NCBI GenBank assembly: GCA_038503035.1
Contig: JAVSML010025226.1
Coordinates: 205,949 to 269,948 of the forward strand
Direction: 5' to 3'
Origin: Crocodylus rhombifer
Taxonomy: Eukaryota; Chordata; Crocodylia; Crocodylidae
DNA length: 64,000 nt
The position numbers and the translations under genes were made by a program. Positions 25,780-38,399 of the stretch are shown one piece after another; position 1 is the first letter of the stretch; each line of letters opens with the position of its first letter. The notes beneath the pieces were generated by a model. It saw nothing but the letters and a program-made list of their open reading frames with translations, did not search any database and was not told the origin of the DNA.

Positions 25780-28204
25780 CTGTTTATCCAAAGTTTGGGT
25801 TAGTGATAACGCTGCAAAGCAGGATTTAAAGGTAATTAAATCTCACTTTTCCGGACTTCTACTGAACATGTTACATGATACTTTTGACAACCGGAATCAT
25901 CCAGCAGCAGCTCTGCTTGACTTACTATCGTACTAAAAAGTATATAGGAAAAATCAATATCTGTTTTGTTTCACTGTAGAAAATCTCAGCATTTTGCAGC
26001 CTAACATATATTTTAGTGGTTTCATTGCACCACTAAAGGTCAAGTACCATAGCTCTATTTGTGATTTCCTGTACTGCTTTAAAGGACATCCAGGGCCTGT
26101 AACTCTTTAAGGACTTAAAAGGCCTGATTCTCTACCACTGAAATCACATGGAGTTATATCATTATGACCAAAAACATTGTTTGCATGATATTCTGGATCT
26201 TTTTTCAACTTTCCCCCATTATCTTATCTTTTCCCAGGTACTGATGCTACAGAGTACATAAGCACATGGGTAGTGGCAATGAAGCATTTGCTGAATTGGG
26301 ACCTCAGCGAGCAGTGGTGAAATGAAACTAGTTCAGCATAACCACCTACATCTGGATTAGGATACTACACGACTGCAAAGTTTATTTCTCCCTTTTAAGG
26401 CTTTCAAACTTTGACTCGCATCAAATTGTTGGATTGTGTCTCATGTTTATGCTTTCTTGCACAAATACCACCCCACCTTTGATCTATATTATTTATGTTC
26501 CCCGCCTCTTCCACTTGTCTTTTCCTGTATATTGTGCATGCTCTTCTTTGGAACTATTCTGAAATCTTTGATCTTGCGGCATCCATACAGCTGATTCTAG
26601 TCATTTTCTTTTAATCAGCAACAAATGACACTTGTTTCCTAACCACTTTTTCATTTATTGACATTTGTGGCTCAGCCTGCATTTGTTCTTTATTTGCTGT
26701 GGTTCAGTTTTTATGCTCTTTGATTTATTCGGTGTAAGGCACCTTCATACATATGAAAGGTATACTATAAATCAATAAATAATAATAATAAATGAAGTGA
26801 AGTTTGCATTCCACTTTATGTTTTCTAAGCATCAAAACATGAAGTCCCTGCAGACGGTCAGGTATTAAATAAAGCACTGTAAAACCACACCATCAAACAC
26901 CTCTTGTTACTTGGTCAAATTAAACTCCAGGTTTAAGGGTGGCCTCACAGGACTTTATAGCAAGGTTGTCTTTTGTTCACTTATCTTTCACGTTTAAACT
27001 GTATCTTGTAAATCAATTTCTCTTATAATCCACATAAAACAATATTTTACTCAATAAAGTTTATGCTATGGAGATATCAAATAATAATATAGTTGTCAGG
27101 GTAGCTGTTTGTGGAGGCTGAATGTGTGGGTATCATAAATTGCTTTTCCTCCATGGTGTAACATCCATGGTTGTTTGCAGAAAACTTTATATTTTTGTTA
27201 GGTCAAGAAGCCTGTAATTCTTAAAGTGATCCCTGAACCTTATTTAATGCTGCAAAACATAACAGGAAAAGGGGGTTGAACTTTAATGTCTGCAAGGGGG
27301 AAAGTAATATCTTTCCCCATCTCTTCTATAAGTGACTTGGGCTATGTGATGAATGCAGAACCTTCACTCACAAGGTTTTCCTGATATTATACGCTTGTAG
27401 CAAATAAGGTTAGAACCTTTAAAATATAGCATTTAGTAATGTGCTGGAAATAGCTTCTTCTTGATTCCTTTAAAGGTCACTGCATTTGCTTTTCAGTCGT
27501 AATTTTAGTTCAGGCCTCCACAGAGTGGAACTGAGAACACGCTTGCCAATGTTCTCTCAATTTCCCAAGGACTGAAATAAAATGGCACAGGACATTCATA
27601 TAGCGTGTGCATGAGTTTCATATGTGTGTGGCTGTATATATGTGTGTGTGTGGGGGGGGAATCCAAAATTATCTTCATCAACTTTGAGGTTAGGTTGCTG
27701 GACTGAGTATATTCCTCTGATTCAAAATACAGATTACATGGAAGCAATCTCTTTAATCACTTAATACCCAATCTACGCTTTTACCATGCACAGCCCACAT
27801 AACTCCACCCTAGGCAATCAAAGCACAGTCATGCTTACTAATTTCATAGTCACATGTTTTGATTGCTACTATAGGCTTGCTATGGATGCACAATTCTCTG
27901 GTTGGTATTGATAGTGAATCTAAATGAGGTATGGCCTCAGACTGCAACTGCAAATGGCCCCTATAAGGAGACTTATGCTTTTAGTGGTTGTTCTAAAGTT
28001 GATAGTATATTTATCAAAGCCTTAAAAAATTGAGGTCTGCCTATGCTTGTATAAGCATATTATGGTAAGAGTAGCAATTAAGACTGCTTCTGGTTGTTCT
28101 TTAGGATAGTGGAGAGATTCTTGCTTATGGGGGCAGAAGAAGAGAGTTTCAGTTGGGATGGGCTTGGGGCAGAATAAGAAAAGAGGAGACCATAGTTAAG
28201 GAAG

Positions 28205-28345
28205 TTCACAGAGACTCAGGACAGCTGGGTCTGACTCCTGGCTCTTGCACAGATTCTATTGAACCTTGGTCATATCAGTTAAGGCTTGACATAGAAATTT
28301 TGCTAAGGCTCAGTGTTGCCATACCCCATCATCAAATGGATTCTA
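28205..28345 (+). repeat. Possible MIR-type SINE fragment
   Basis: GACTCAGGACAGCTGGGTCT, GACTCCTGGCTCTTGCACAG, then AACCTTGGTCATATCAGTTA follow the MIR central order (gactgggttcgaatcctggctctgcca ... ccttgggcaagtcactta). It is strongly diverged. Confidence 0.45.
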
Positions 28346-29084
28346 TAACCTGAGCTAGATGCCCTACTTCCATAAGCAAAGCATGAGGGTAAGTTGTATA
28401 CCTAAGAAAACCAAGACAGTGATCTGCATGAGCTAGCCAGTAGGAAGTCCCAAGAACAAAGCAAAGTCTCTACTGCTAGATGAGAGTTAAGAAATTTGAG
28501 GACTAGGTAATCAAGCAAGGCAAATACAAATACCATTTTTACTTGAATAGAAGATGAGGGCTTCCCCCAATCAGCATGGGGAAGTAACCAAACAGCTTAC
28601 AGCACAAAAGAGTTTCCTGACTAGTGTTGTGCCCTTGGACAAGATGGCTGGCAGGGTGCAATTCAGGTTATGGAAAGAAAGATTGCATGAAATCATATGC
28701 CCTGAAATGGGCCTAGAACCTCAGGAAGACCTTCCTGGAGGGGTTGATAGAGACTGGTCAACTGGGTGATGCCTGAATGTCTATGCACACAAACTGGAAG
28801 ATCAAAAACAAGCATGATCAAATGGGGCTACTCTAAGGACATGAATATAAGTGAACTGCAGAACATGGAGCACCTTCTCATTTGCTGACTTCTTGGTGAA
28901 ACCTGTATGAAGGATGGCTTCACTGCATCTAGTTTATGATAAGGATGTAAGGAGAAGAAGCAGCATAGGGAAAAAAGCCCTTCATCTTATATGCCTATAC
29001 AAAGTGGAGGGAGGAGCATGTGGGTAGTGTGGCTCTCACTCTGGCCCTGAGCCCAGGTCAGGGCTAGAGTCAGATTTACTGCAG
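28346..29084. other. Unique interval, no gene seen
   Basis: Ordinary sequence with one 71-codon chance frame. No repeat or gene recognised. Confidence 0.5.
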
Positions 29085-29450
29085 CCTCCTGCCCCTCCTC
29101 GCCATCTTCCCTTCTGCAGCTTCTTCCTTCTCACCTGCCCCTTCCTTCCCCCTTACTGTCAAGTGCAGCTGGGCTTTGGCTCTGGCTGGGGTCTCTCCTA
29201 GGCATGCAGCACATGGAAACTCCTCCTGCTCAGCCGATCAGCAGCATAGACACTGATGCATGGCTAGTCAAGGGCTGAGTTTCCACATGCTGTGCTCTAG
29301 AAAGAATCAGCCCAAGTAGGGGGAGTTTGGGGGAAGCGGCAGACACGAGATTTGCGGGGGAAAGGCCAGAGACTGGGAGGAGCAGGGAGAAAGACACTGG
29401 GGGACAGGGGGAAGAGGCAGAGACTGCAGGGAGCTGAGGAGGGGCAGAGG
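29085..29450. repeat. GC-rich long imperfect palindrome (foldback-like)
   Basis: A C/T-rich left half (CCTCCTGCCCCTCCTC at 29085) is mirrored by a G/A-rich right half ending GAGGAGGGGCAGAGG (29450). The clearest inner arms are GCAGCACATGGAAACTC (29206-29222) and GAGTTTCCACATGCTGTGC (29277-29295), flanking a roughly 54-bp loop. The overall shape is that of a foldback or very degenerate DNA transposon. No ORF is present and no target duplication was identified. Confidence 0.5.
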
Positions 29451-29685
29451 CCGTGGGAATGGTGTAAAAGTATGTATCAGAAAGATACTTTGATCACATC
29501 TTTAAAAATGGGGAAGCAACTGTAAATAAATGAATAATCAAGCTTTTATGTACACACATAGTCCACCTCCAGCATTGATCTTTCATCCCATGATTTAACA
29601 AGTTATTTCAGCGTGCACCAAACTTTAAGTGAGTATTTTGCTGAACAAAAGCACTAGTCTTTAAATATATATATTTATGTGACTG

Positions 29686-31046
29686 TTAGGGTTAGGGTTC
29701 TATCAGGCTAAATGTCCTGATAGAAAATATGTAGGAGAAACCAAGCAACAACTGCGCACCAGAATGAACGCACACTGAAAATCTATCAAAGACAAAAATA
29801 CCCAATGACCTGTGGATGCACGTTTTACAAGACAACCACCCTCTCTCCAATCTCTCAGTTCTAATCCTCAAAAGGAATTTACAACACCTTTTGTAGATGA
29901 GGCTACAAACTTCATAAACCTACTGGATATAAAAAATCATGGATTAAATAGAGACATAGGATTTACAGCACATTATAACCTGCCTGCTACCTGATAACCC
30001 CAGATAACCCTTCTACATTTTACCAGCTACATTCTATCACCAGTTCAAGTCCCCCTTTCTGTTCCCCCTCACCTGCCTCACACCTTTTGTCTCCCATTCC
30101 CTCTGAACCTCACTGTCACACATTTGCATTTTCACAGACCTGAATTTTAGATATTGGCTTCTGTTCTACCTAGGAGAGCACACAAACATCAAGGCTAAAT
30201 GCAAAGAGTCAAAAAACCTGAGGCTGAATTGATTCAGTCTTTGCAGGTTAGTTTAAACTACAGAGATTAAATTGAGAAACTGGACAGACATTTACTTTTG
30301 ATTCAGGAAATCAGTGGCTCATGCCAGAAGCCAGGGGGCACTAGAGGACGGCTCTCTGGTACATAGCCAGCATTGGCTGTATGTTCGCTTCCTCTTCCTG
30401 CTGCCTATGAAGTCTCTGGGATTTTGCAGTCCAGAATCACAGCAGCAAGACTCTGCAGGTTTGCTTATCCCTTCTTCTTCCTGCTTTCAGGTGCCTCTGG
30501 GATTTGTAGTCCACAGTTGCAGCCAGCAGTAAGTTTAGCAGGGCAGGGCAGGACAGCTCTGTACTTGGGAAAAGGGGAGTTTAACCCCCATCCCTAGCCC
30601 CAGGCCCCAGCTGGGGTTTGCCTGTGTGGGGCAGTCCCTACCTTCCTCCCAACCCTTCTCTGCTGGAGCAGACAGCACAGCTCAAGGCTGCAAAGTATGC
30701 TGGGATGCTGGTGTACTGTGATTTAACTTGAACCAGGAAGGGGTCTGGGACAGAATTTTCATGAATCAGTTTGACCCAAATCAGTTAAGTCTGATACTAC
30801 ATTTAACCAGTTTATCTTAAACCAGTTTCAACCATTTTGAAGCTGGTTTATGTGCACTGAACTTCTGTTCTGTTACTGGTTTAAACCAGTCTCTGATGAC
30901 TTAAACTGGTTTATGTGCAGCTTGTGTCCCTAGCCCTACAGATTCTCTCTATACCTGAAGAATGGTGTTGGTGCCCAAAAACTTGCAAAGAACATTTTCT
31001 CCAACTATTTAGTTGATCTAATAAAAGATTTATCTATGCAAAGAAC
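29686..31046 (+). mobile_element. Penelope-like retroelement relic (3' part), split
   Basis: From 29721 the + strand reads YVGETKQQLRTRMN followed by KSIKDKN and, near the end, GLNRDIGFTAHY. This is the arrangement of GIY-YIG-associated endonuclease C-termini of Penelope-like elements, with in-frame stops. After a tail beginning TTCTGTTCTACCTAGGAGAG (30161-30180) it is interrupted by about 760 bp of GC-richer DNA. It resumes at CTGAAGAATGGTGTTGGTGC (30955-30974), CTTGCAAAGAACATTTTCTC and TTAGTTGATCTAATAAAAGA (31010-31029). The same tail ends the element at 47.5-48.1 kb, which links the two as one family. Family assignment is from motif memory; L2 or DIRS are less likely alternatives. Confidence 0.6.
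30181..30943. mobile_element. Unclassified DNA-element insertion within the Penelope-like relic
   Basis: The host relic is interrupted between ...CTACCTAGGAGAGC and ...TCTCTCTATACCTGAAG. The insert ends in repeated AAACTGGTTTA/TAAACCAGT segments and ...GCAGCTTGTGTCCCTAG; the left side begins CACACAAACATC. The ends share only a weak inverted CACAAA-type similarity, so a decayed hAT-type MITE is possible but not shown. Inside are two direct copies of a CTGGGATTT(T)G(C/T)AGTCC string (30416-30433 and 30496-30513) of a kind common in vertebrate MITEs. Confidence 0.4.
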
Positions 31047-32398
31047 CTTGTCTGTTTATGTGAATGTGTATTTTAAAGTTCATCCCTTGTGTTCTCAGGC
31101 ACTGTCTTACGTTTCCCTAAACCAAACCTCACACACAAGATACACTATCTGTAACACCAAGAATACTTTACATTCTTGGTACAAGGCCAACTTGGTTGGC
31201 AGACATGCCACAAATTAAGCTCTATGCCCTCTCTAAGTGCTATTCCAATCCCCTTTCCCTGCCTGAACTGCTCCTCTGCTTTCTACCCCCTGTCCTATCT
31301 GTTGTTGTGTTCCCTCCCCCACTTCCCGTGTTATACAGAGAGGCTGCTGGTTAGTCACTGCTGCCTTACAACATTGTAAAAACAGGGAAATTAGGGATAT
31401 ATCAATGCTGTACCACCTCAATGACAGGGAAGTGGTTGATGAGAGTATGGTCAAAAGATCCTAGGAAAAGGAGATGTTCTCTGCCACAGGAGAAAGATAA
31501 AATTCCCAGAGCTTGTGCCAATCTGATTTTGGGGGGAAAATTCTCTTTGACCTCAGAGTTGGCAATCATTATGATCCTTAGCAGAAGGACAAGGAGCCTC
31601 TGGATTTTTTATATACCTCTCCCAAGTAATTTAAATCCATGATTTACCTGTAGCCTACATCCCAATGCTTTAGAAGATTGGTTGGAAAAAAAATCCCCAG
31701 TAACATTAATGAAGGGAAAGAATCCTTTTTGGTCTAACCTGCTGACAAACAAAAGCTCTAATTCCTGGGAGTACCAGACACCTTCCACACTGCAAGAGAA
31801 CTTTTTCTATATCTCAGTCTGTGGACTGCAAACACATGCCTCCACATATTACACACACACTGACTGTTTAGCTGAACTCATTGCTTTATCATACCATCCC
31901 TCCTGTGGATTTATCTAGTACTAGCAGAAGGACCCATTCTTTGCCTTGGTTGTTATTTTTGTAATTGCACTGTTTGTGTATTTTCAAAGAACTTAGCACA
32001 ACATATTTAGGTAGAAAGATTGTTTATTCTTAAAGAATATAGTACAAAATATTTCACATTTAATAAGTAATGTAGAGTGACATTTCAAATGAAATGCAAA
32101 TGAATGATCTGTATTCTAGAACTTATTTGTAAACAACGTTTGCAGTGTATCCTGTTGGCACATGTATATACAACCCTCTTCAACTCCGAACTCTGGAGCA
32201 AGCCATATATAAAGGTCCATGTAAAAAGTATTGTTTCTATAAATAGTCACTGGAAGCCCTAAAAAGGGTCAAGTGAAAAATAACCCACCAATAATTTTCT
32301 TTGGGTGGTATTCAGTGATTTTGGAAGGTTTAGAGTAGATGGGACCATCCATTCTCGATTTATAAGTGGACATAAATACACACGGCCATACACTTTAT

Positions 32399-32426
32399 TA
32401 TATATATATATATATAGAGAGAGAGA
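32399..32426. repeat. (TA)n-(GA)n microsatellite
   Basis: Nine TA units run directly into about five GA units. This compound dinucleotide repeat is likely length-polymorphic. Confidence 0.95.
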
Positions 32427-33548
32427 TAATATTAAAATGATTCAGGTCTTTGTCCCCACCACTTTGCTTGAAGACCATTCCAAAACTCCACTCCTCTAAT
32501 ATTTAGAAATCATCTTGTAATTTCCAATCTGAATGTATTTGTTGCCAGGTGATCTGATCCTGTGTGCATGTTGCTTTTAAGCCTAAAAAAGGTCTTCTCC
32601 TTCCTTGTTATTCAGACCATCAATGTTAGGGTTGTTATTGCTTTACTGAAGGCAAAACTGGGCCAACAAATCTAACTTCTAAACTCTTGAAGAATCACAT
32701 GGTGTTTTGCCATGTCTGTCATTAGTGACAATCAATGCAATGTTGCAAACACTATATCCCTGTAAAAAGGTAAAAGGGAGAATTTCTAACCTAGCTCTAA
32801 TTTTAATCTCTCTCCTTAGCCATCCTCTCTACATGGGGAAAGCAACTAGTAGCTAGTGCAAATGGTACCAAATTGTATCAGGATCCATGTTTTAAAACCA
32901 TTTCACCCTAGCACCTTGATAAAATTGTAATAGGGTCTGTCACCAATTGCAATGACATGTCAGGTTGTATTTCAAAAGCAGCCATATTCCAGGCCCTGCT
33001 TTGCCTCAGTTTTCAAATACAGCAAATACAGCATCTAATGGGTAGACCTGAAAAGGGGGGAGTAGATTCCTGCTTCACCCAAACTTCAAAACTAACTGCT
33101 TGGGAGGACAACAACATTTCTAGTCAGACAGTGCAGACAGAATCAATTGACCTCATGACTCATTATCATCTTCCTGATTCCTATTAATCTCCTTCCACTC
33201 CACACATGTTAATGACCCTTCATCCTTTTTAACAGTTTTGGTGTTCCATTACTGAAGTGATCTCTTCTTTTCTTTTGCAACTTTGTTGTCTTTTAGCCAT
33301 TCTTGGTAATGCCACTCTTCTATTTCACAGCCCTGCAGACTGTTTTAACTCTGATTAAAAACCTTAACTTATGTGGGACAATAGTAACTCAGGTGTAAAA
33401 ATGACACACAATCAAGTACTGGATGCACTTTAAAGACACTCAATCTGAACCAGAAATGTACTGTACACTTAACTATAATAACTATAGAACTAATAATGAT
33501 ACAATATCTTTTGACTATTTTGACTATTTTTGTCTACTTTGTTATTTC

Positions 33549-33633
33549 TTAAACTTGGTATATCAAGTTTAAAACTACTAAACAAACTATTTGTGTCTAG
33601 TTTATTTTTGTTAACTTAATATAATAAGTTTAA
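33549..33633. repeat. Pair of AT-rich palindromes
   Basis: TTAAACTTG-GTATAT-CAAGTTTAA (33549-33572) is a perfect 9-bp stem. A related imperfect palindrome TTAACTTA...TAAGTTTAA lies at 33611-33633. The two share the AAACTTR/YAAGTTT arms and are about 40 bp apart. Confidence 0.6.
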
Positions 33634-35210
33634 AAAAGCAAAATAAAGAGGAGTCAACTACAGCTATATATAGACCAACTCAACTCCAGCTACACTTTGT
33701 GGTTAATAGGAAAACTAAATCTGTTCCTTCTTATGTTTCCAAGTTGAACCACAGACTGCTTTGAGGATTCAAACTCTGTCACATTCTCTGCTTTTCACTT
33801 GTACAGGACTTGCAAGTGAGGCACTTTCCCAAAGGCAAATTTCCAAACTGGCTTCTAGAATGGAGAAACTACCCTCGCTCACCACTCCTAACACAATGTA
33901 AAGCATAGTCTCCTTCCTTCACACAGAGAAGCCATGGACGATACTATATCATTAACACTTGTCTAATATTCTGTACTCTGCATATTAAAGCAACTGAATG
34001 GATCAGTTATTTTCAGCTGGGGATCCTATACCTTACTGTGTCTTTTTAAATGTTTATCCAGAGCACTATGAACTTTCATTCTCCAAAGGTAGCAATCAAC
34101 AAAGATAAATTGAGTGGCATAGAGCAGCTAGTTAAGTAACCACTTTTTCTGCCTGGTTCAGGGTCTGAGTTGAACAGAGGTGAAGTACTAGCATTAAAGC
34201 TAAAGAAGGGTTGGGAAAGTGAACAACAGCCAATTGAGATCATGGTGAAAGAGATGTTAATGCCAAAGATCAGATGCACCAAAACCAAACAAAATAAAAC
34301 AGCTAAAGACAGTGATTATATGGCTCTGAGCAGGCTGTTGACTATGTGGAATTGCAATTATCTCTGAGGCTCCTGGGACATTGCTTGGGGAATCATTACT
34401 ACAAAACTAAGAAGATTGTTCTCAGGTGCAGAACATATTGATTTTGCTGTTCTCCAGCATCCTGCAAAGCAACTGACCGTGTCATTTAAGTGTTCGTTAA
34501 CCAAACACATCAATAAACATAAAACTTTCAAAAAACTAAAAATCACCTCATAAATAATTATAAAGGAATGAAATATTACCCAACAGCAAGTGTAATTGAT
34601 GTCATTATAAATAAACCACAAAATATATCCCGTCCCAAGTTTAAAAATGTATGAAGACATTCATCTACCTTGTTAAAAAATGATAATTTATCTCGCTAAG
34701 AGGACAGTTTTCATAGCTGCCTGATTGGAAGAGGTGTGTAGAGAAGAGATTATGCTGTAAATATTTTTATTTGCTTAATTTTTCTCTTCAGTTTTTATGT
34801 GAATTTGCAGCTTATGAAAGAAAGCAATTAATAATGTTTTTTCACATCCAAGCACCAGTGTGGGCAGAAGAAGCTTTTCCAAACAGCTTAACCAGTATAC
34901 ATCAGTCATGACCTACAGTGCTCCAGCTGCTGTCATCCTTGACCTTTTTTGAAAAGCTATGGTAAAAGACAAGACTTTTCATTTTGATCTGACTCAGGAA
35001 CAAGTCTGACACAAGCAAATTCATTTTTATGTGTAAAGTACTGTGACTAGTCATGACAAATTACCATAAATACCATTAACAGGTTACAAGTTATTCTTAA
35101 CACAAGAGGTACTGAGAAGTTTTATTCTCAGCTGACTGATATCTCAACATACCCCCAAACCAGGGACATTCTCATCAATGTGTTGGGCCAAATCCATTGC
35201 TTAGATTAAT

Positions 35211-35909
35211 TATGAAATCATAGGGAAGTCAGGCTGGAAGGGACCTTCAAAGATCATCTAGCTCAACCTCTTGCATGAGCCAGGGTCATTCCCATCCAAA
35301 CTGTCCTATACAAATCCATAATCTAAACTCTTTGTAAAACTACCATAAACCCTGACACAACACAAGTCATAACTCTGTAATTAGCCACAGGGGACAGGGG
35401 GACCAGAGTAGCCAACATCCGCTTATTTAAAGGTAGTTAATATATGCTCGAGAGATTCCAAGTAGAGATTCCTAGTAAATTTGTGGCTGCGTCTTGCTGC
35501 TGAGGAAGGCAAAACCCCACAGTCTGTACCAAACTGACTGTGGGGTCAAATTCCTTCCTGGCTCCCAAATATGGCAATTGATCTGAAGGGCAAGTCCCTC
35601 TAGCCAGGAACTCCTGCTTATAAGTCCCAGGAGGAGCATTGTCACACTCCAGTCAAAATCTTTAGCCTCTGCTTCAGCCAACATTCAATGCCTCTGTGGA
35701 AGGCTTAAAAACACTCTGACATACGTAGCAGAAAGGGCAATGAGGAAACTAGAAAAGCCCAGAAGCACAAGAAATAGACATAGTTGAGCATAGGCATAGC
35801 CCATATCAACCCTGACCAGTGGCTGTCCAACCTCTTCTTGAATACCTACAGTGATGGAGAGTTCACAACTTCCCTAGGCAGTCTATTTTACTGCCTCACT
35901 GTTCTAACA
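35211..35909 (-). repeat. CR1 LINE 3' part, interrupted by a Harbinger element
   Basis: It starts at its 3' end with TTATGAAATCATAGGGAAGT, AGGCTGGAAGGGACCTTCAA. It continues through the CR1 3' region (ATTCCTTCCTGGCTCCCAAA, TATGGCAATTGATC) to CACTGTTCTAACA. The CR1 resumes after the DNA transposon with GTGAAATTT (39525 on), so GTTCTAACA|GTGAAATTT restores a CR1-like string across the insertion. The central part contains some less clear sequence but no gene. Confidence 0.8.
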
Positions 35910-36049
35910 GGGTGCATCTACATGTGTATTTGATGTGGCACCAGTTTATTTGCAAGTAAATTACTTGTGAGTAAACGGTCCTGGGCACGCATCTACATGT
36001 GCAGGAAAGCGGGAGAAGATTTGCTGCCAATATGCTCCCACTTCTCAGG

Positions 36050-37090
36050 GCCCTGAAATGGGCCCCTGCTGCCACCAGGGGAACTCCATGCTCTGGTTTC
36101 ACCTACTGGCAGCTAGTAGCTGGCAGCCCTCTTCAAAAGCCAGCCCCGCTTTCTGCTCCCTGGCCAGGAGCAGCAGGCGCAGTACAGGAACAGCATGCGC
36201 CAGAGCTTTCTTCACTGCCTGTGTTTCCCCATGCCCTGGCTGCCCTAGCCCTGACCCTGGCAGTGACAACCAACACCCTGTGCTTTTGCTGGCTGGCCCA
36301 CAGCTGTCTCACCCCTCCCAGATCCCCCAAGAGCAGTGATCACCTGCCTGCCCGTCATGTGCCATCCCAAGGCTGCTGCCACATACCTGCCACCTCGACC
36401 CTGTCTGCGTGGCCAGACCTCAGCAGGGATGTAGATGATGAGTTTCAGGATGCCACCACTGGGGCCACCATCACCCTCCTAGACCTCCAGTCCCATCACC
36501 TCTGGGCCTGCTAGGTCAGCCAGGACTGCACACCTGGGATGATGAGCAATGGCTAGAGGCATTCCGCATGACCCAGGCCACCTTCTGGGACCTCCTGAAG
36601 TAACTCCATCCACATCTGGAGTGACCACCCCTCTCTGCAGACACCTGGCTAGCCTTTGTCTGCTCAAGTTGGCCATGCCCACCAGCCTGTGGTACATTGG
36701 CCACCTGTTTGGTGCGGGCAAGGCCACTACCAAGAAGGCCATCCTGGACGTGTGTGGCACCCTCCAGGACATGCTGGAGGGTGCCTCCGTGTTCAATGTC
36801 CATGACCTCCTGGTGATCATGGCAGGGTTCTGTGCCCTGAAATTTCTTCAGTGCATCAGGGCCCTGGATGGGACCCACATCCCCATCACCTTTACACCCC
36901 ACGGAGACTGCCCCTATTACATCTAGAGGGGCTTTCATTCTGTGGTGCTCCAGGCCATTGTGGGCTACTGCAAGGCCTTCACGCATATAAGCACTGGCTG
37001 GGCAGGCAGTGCTCATGATGCCTGTGTCTTCAGGATCTCCACCCTTCCAGATGAAGCACTGAACCTGAGGCCACATCCCTACTGCTAAGT
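36050..37090 (+). pseudogene. Harbinger transposase (DDE_4 type), broken
   Basis: Read in pieces. An N-terminal part in frame 1 includes DEQWLEAFRMTQATFWDLL (36541-36597) and then a stop. After a frameshift near 36640, frame 0 carries LCLLKLAMPTSLWYIGHLF and GAGKATTKKAILDV. It then has the first catalytic aspartate in ALDGTHIPI (36861-36887) and an amber stop at 36924-36926. The frame continues with RGFHSVVLQAIVGYCKAFTH, then AGSAHDACVF (37002-37031) with the second catalytic aspartate. After TLPDEAL I cannot find the expected third acidic residue block (GDxxYP...), so that part is deleted or unrecognisable. The enzyme would have cut and pasted the element in the nucleus using its Myb/SANT partner. 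This copy cannot be functional. Confidence 0.8.
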
Positions 37091-37926
37091 CAGGCCTCTC
37101 CCCTGCATGCAGCTGCAGGCTCTGTAGAGTCATGAGAAAAAAGATCTTTGTGAGAGTTTGCAACATTTCAGAGATACGAAGCTCTGTACCAGAGGTAATG
37201 TATTGCCTGGCCTCAAATTGCGGATTGGGCATGCATGGGTGCCCAGGGACTATAGTAAGTTGGGCGGGCAGGCGTAGGTCCAGGAGGTCACTGGCTGAGC
37301 TGCCCCCTTGTTTCTCTGGGGTCAGCAGGCTGCCAGGTACCAGTTGCAGGCAAACTGCAACCATTCCAAGGTTGGGACATGCCAGGCTTTTGGCAGCACT
37401 TACTGCCATGGCTCTAGACCCCACCCGCAGAGGTCAACCACTCTGCTGCACTGCTGCCCAGCCACAGTGCTTGGGCTCTGGGGGCATGGGCTCCCAGAAA
37501 ACTGGGATGAGGAGCTGCCCATGCCCCCACTCTTCCCACAACAAACCTCTCCAGGGAGGTACTCCAGGGCCTGCCCTTACCATGTTGCAGCTGTGCCCCA
37601 AGTGTGCCCCTGCTGTGCGTGACCTGGGCGATAAGCAAGGAGCTGTTTGTATGGACGGAGGGGTATCTGACCCACTATGCCCTGCTGCTGCTGATGGCCA
37701 GGGTGCCCTGGGTAAACCTGCACATTTGGCATGGGACCCTGAGCTATAATGGTGCAGGGGCCGAGCCCAGGATGCCCTGAAGCATTACCTGGAGAGTTAC
37801 CTGTGGCTGTGCTACATGTCTCTGCCCCTGCTGCCAAGAAGGATATTGCTGCTGGCATTGACACGTTCCTTGGCATGTGAGAGGCCCGTGTCTGCTTAGC
37901 TGCAGGGGCATGAACTGCTCAATAAA
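37091..37926 (+). other. GC-rich internal region of the Harbinger element, unassigned, with AATAAA
   Basis: Between the recognisable transposase and the convergent Myb/SANT gene. It holds a 205-codon open frame (37132-37749) without a motif I recognise, overlapped by comparable frames on both strands, so GC bias may explain it. The block 37590-37890 reads hydrophobic in another frame. AATAAA at 37921-37926 could be the polyadenylation signal of the transposase transcript. This is where the missing C-terminal transposase exon would be expected; either it is replaced or it has diverged beyond recognition by eye. Confidence 0.4.
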
Positions 37927-38399
37927 TTTTTTCAGTGTCTCCTGCCTCCCTGCCTACTGTTTGGGGGAACCCAGGACCAAGGGGTGCAGGAGAGCTGGGA
38001 AGGGAGGTGGGGCAGGGGCCAAGATGGGCCCTCCCCCCAGTGGCTCCATGTAGTCATGGCTATTGGCAATATTGTGAAGCTCTGGCCAGTGTCCTCAGAT
38101 GGTGGGGCATGGTGGCTGGGCACCCATCTGGGAGCCCCTCCTGGGGAGGAGTTGGCACTTCTTGCAGCAGGCAGTGTCATGGCCAGCCATGCCTCATAGG
38201 GAGGGCTGTGGCTGTAAAGCTGGTGCAGCAGGGGCTGGCCCTGGCTCCCTAAGCTGCCGGTGGGAGGTGCAGCTGGGGACCTTGGTGGGACAGGCAGCTG
38301 CAGGCCTGAGGTGTCCTCCTGCAGTGCCCGGTCACCATGAGTGCCAGTCTGGGGTGGGGGTTCGGGCAGGTCATCCATGCTGCTGTACACCATATAGCT

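Larger units (their letters stand above)
23730..28204. other. Unique interval, no gene seen
   Basis: No coding exon recognised. A 115-codon frame (- strand, 24032-24379) has no domain. A TG-rich run is at 27641-27659. The quieter blocks around 24440-24870 and 25197-25400 have the texture of conserved non-coding sequence, and an unusual nested hairpin at 25709-25779 is listed separately. Confidence 0.5.
31047..35210. other. Unique AT-rich interval, no gene seen
   Basis: No coding exon recognised. It contains the TA/GA microsatellite at 32399-32426 and two AT-rich palindromes at 33549-33572 and 33611-33633. All frames are under 101 codons and have no domain. Confidence 0.5.

Noticed and set aside
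36516..37424. 302-codon open frame on the - strand
   Set aside because: It overlaps the + strand transposase with recognisable motifs. It has no motif of its own and its length follows from GC-rich sequence with few stops.
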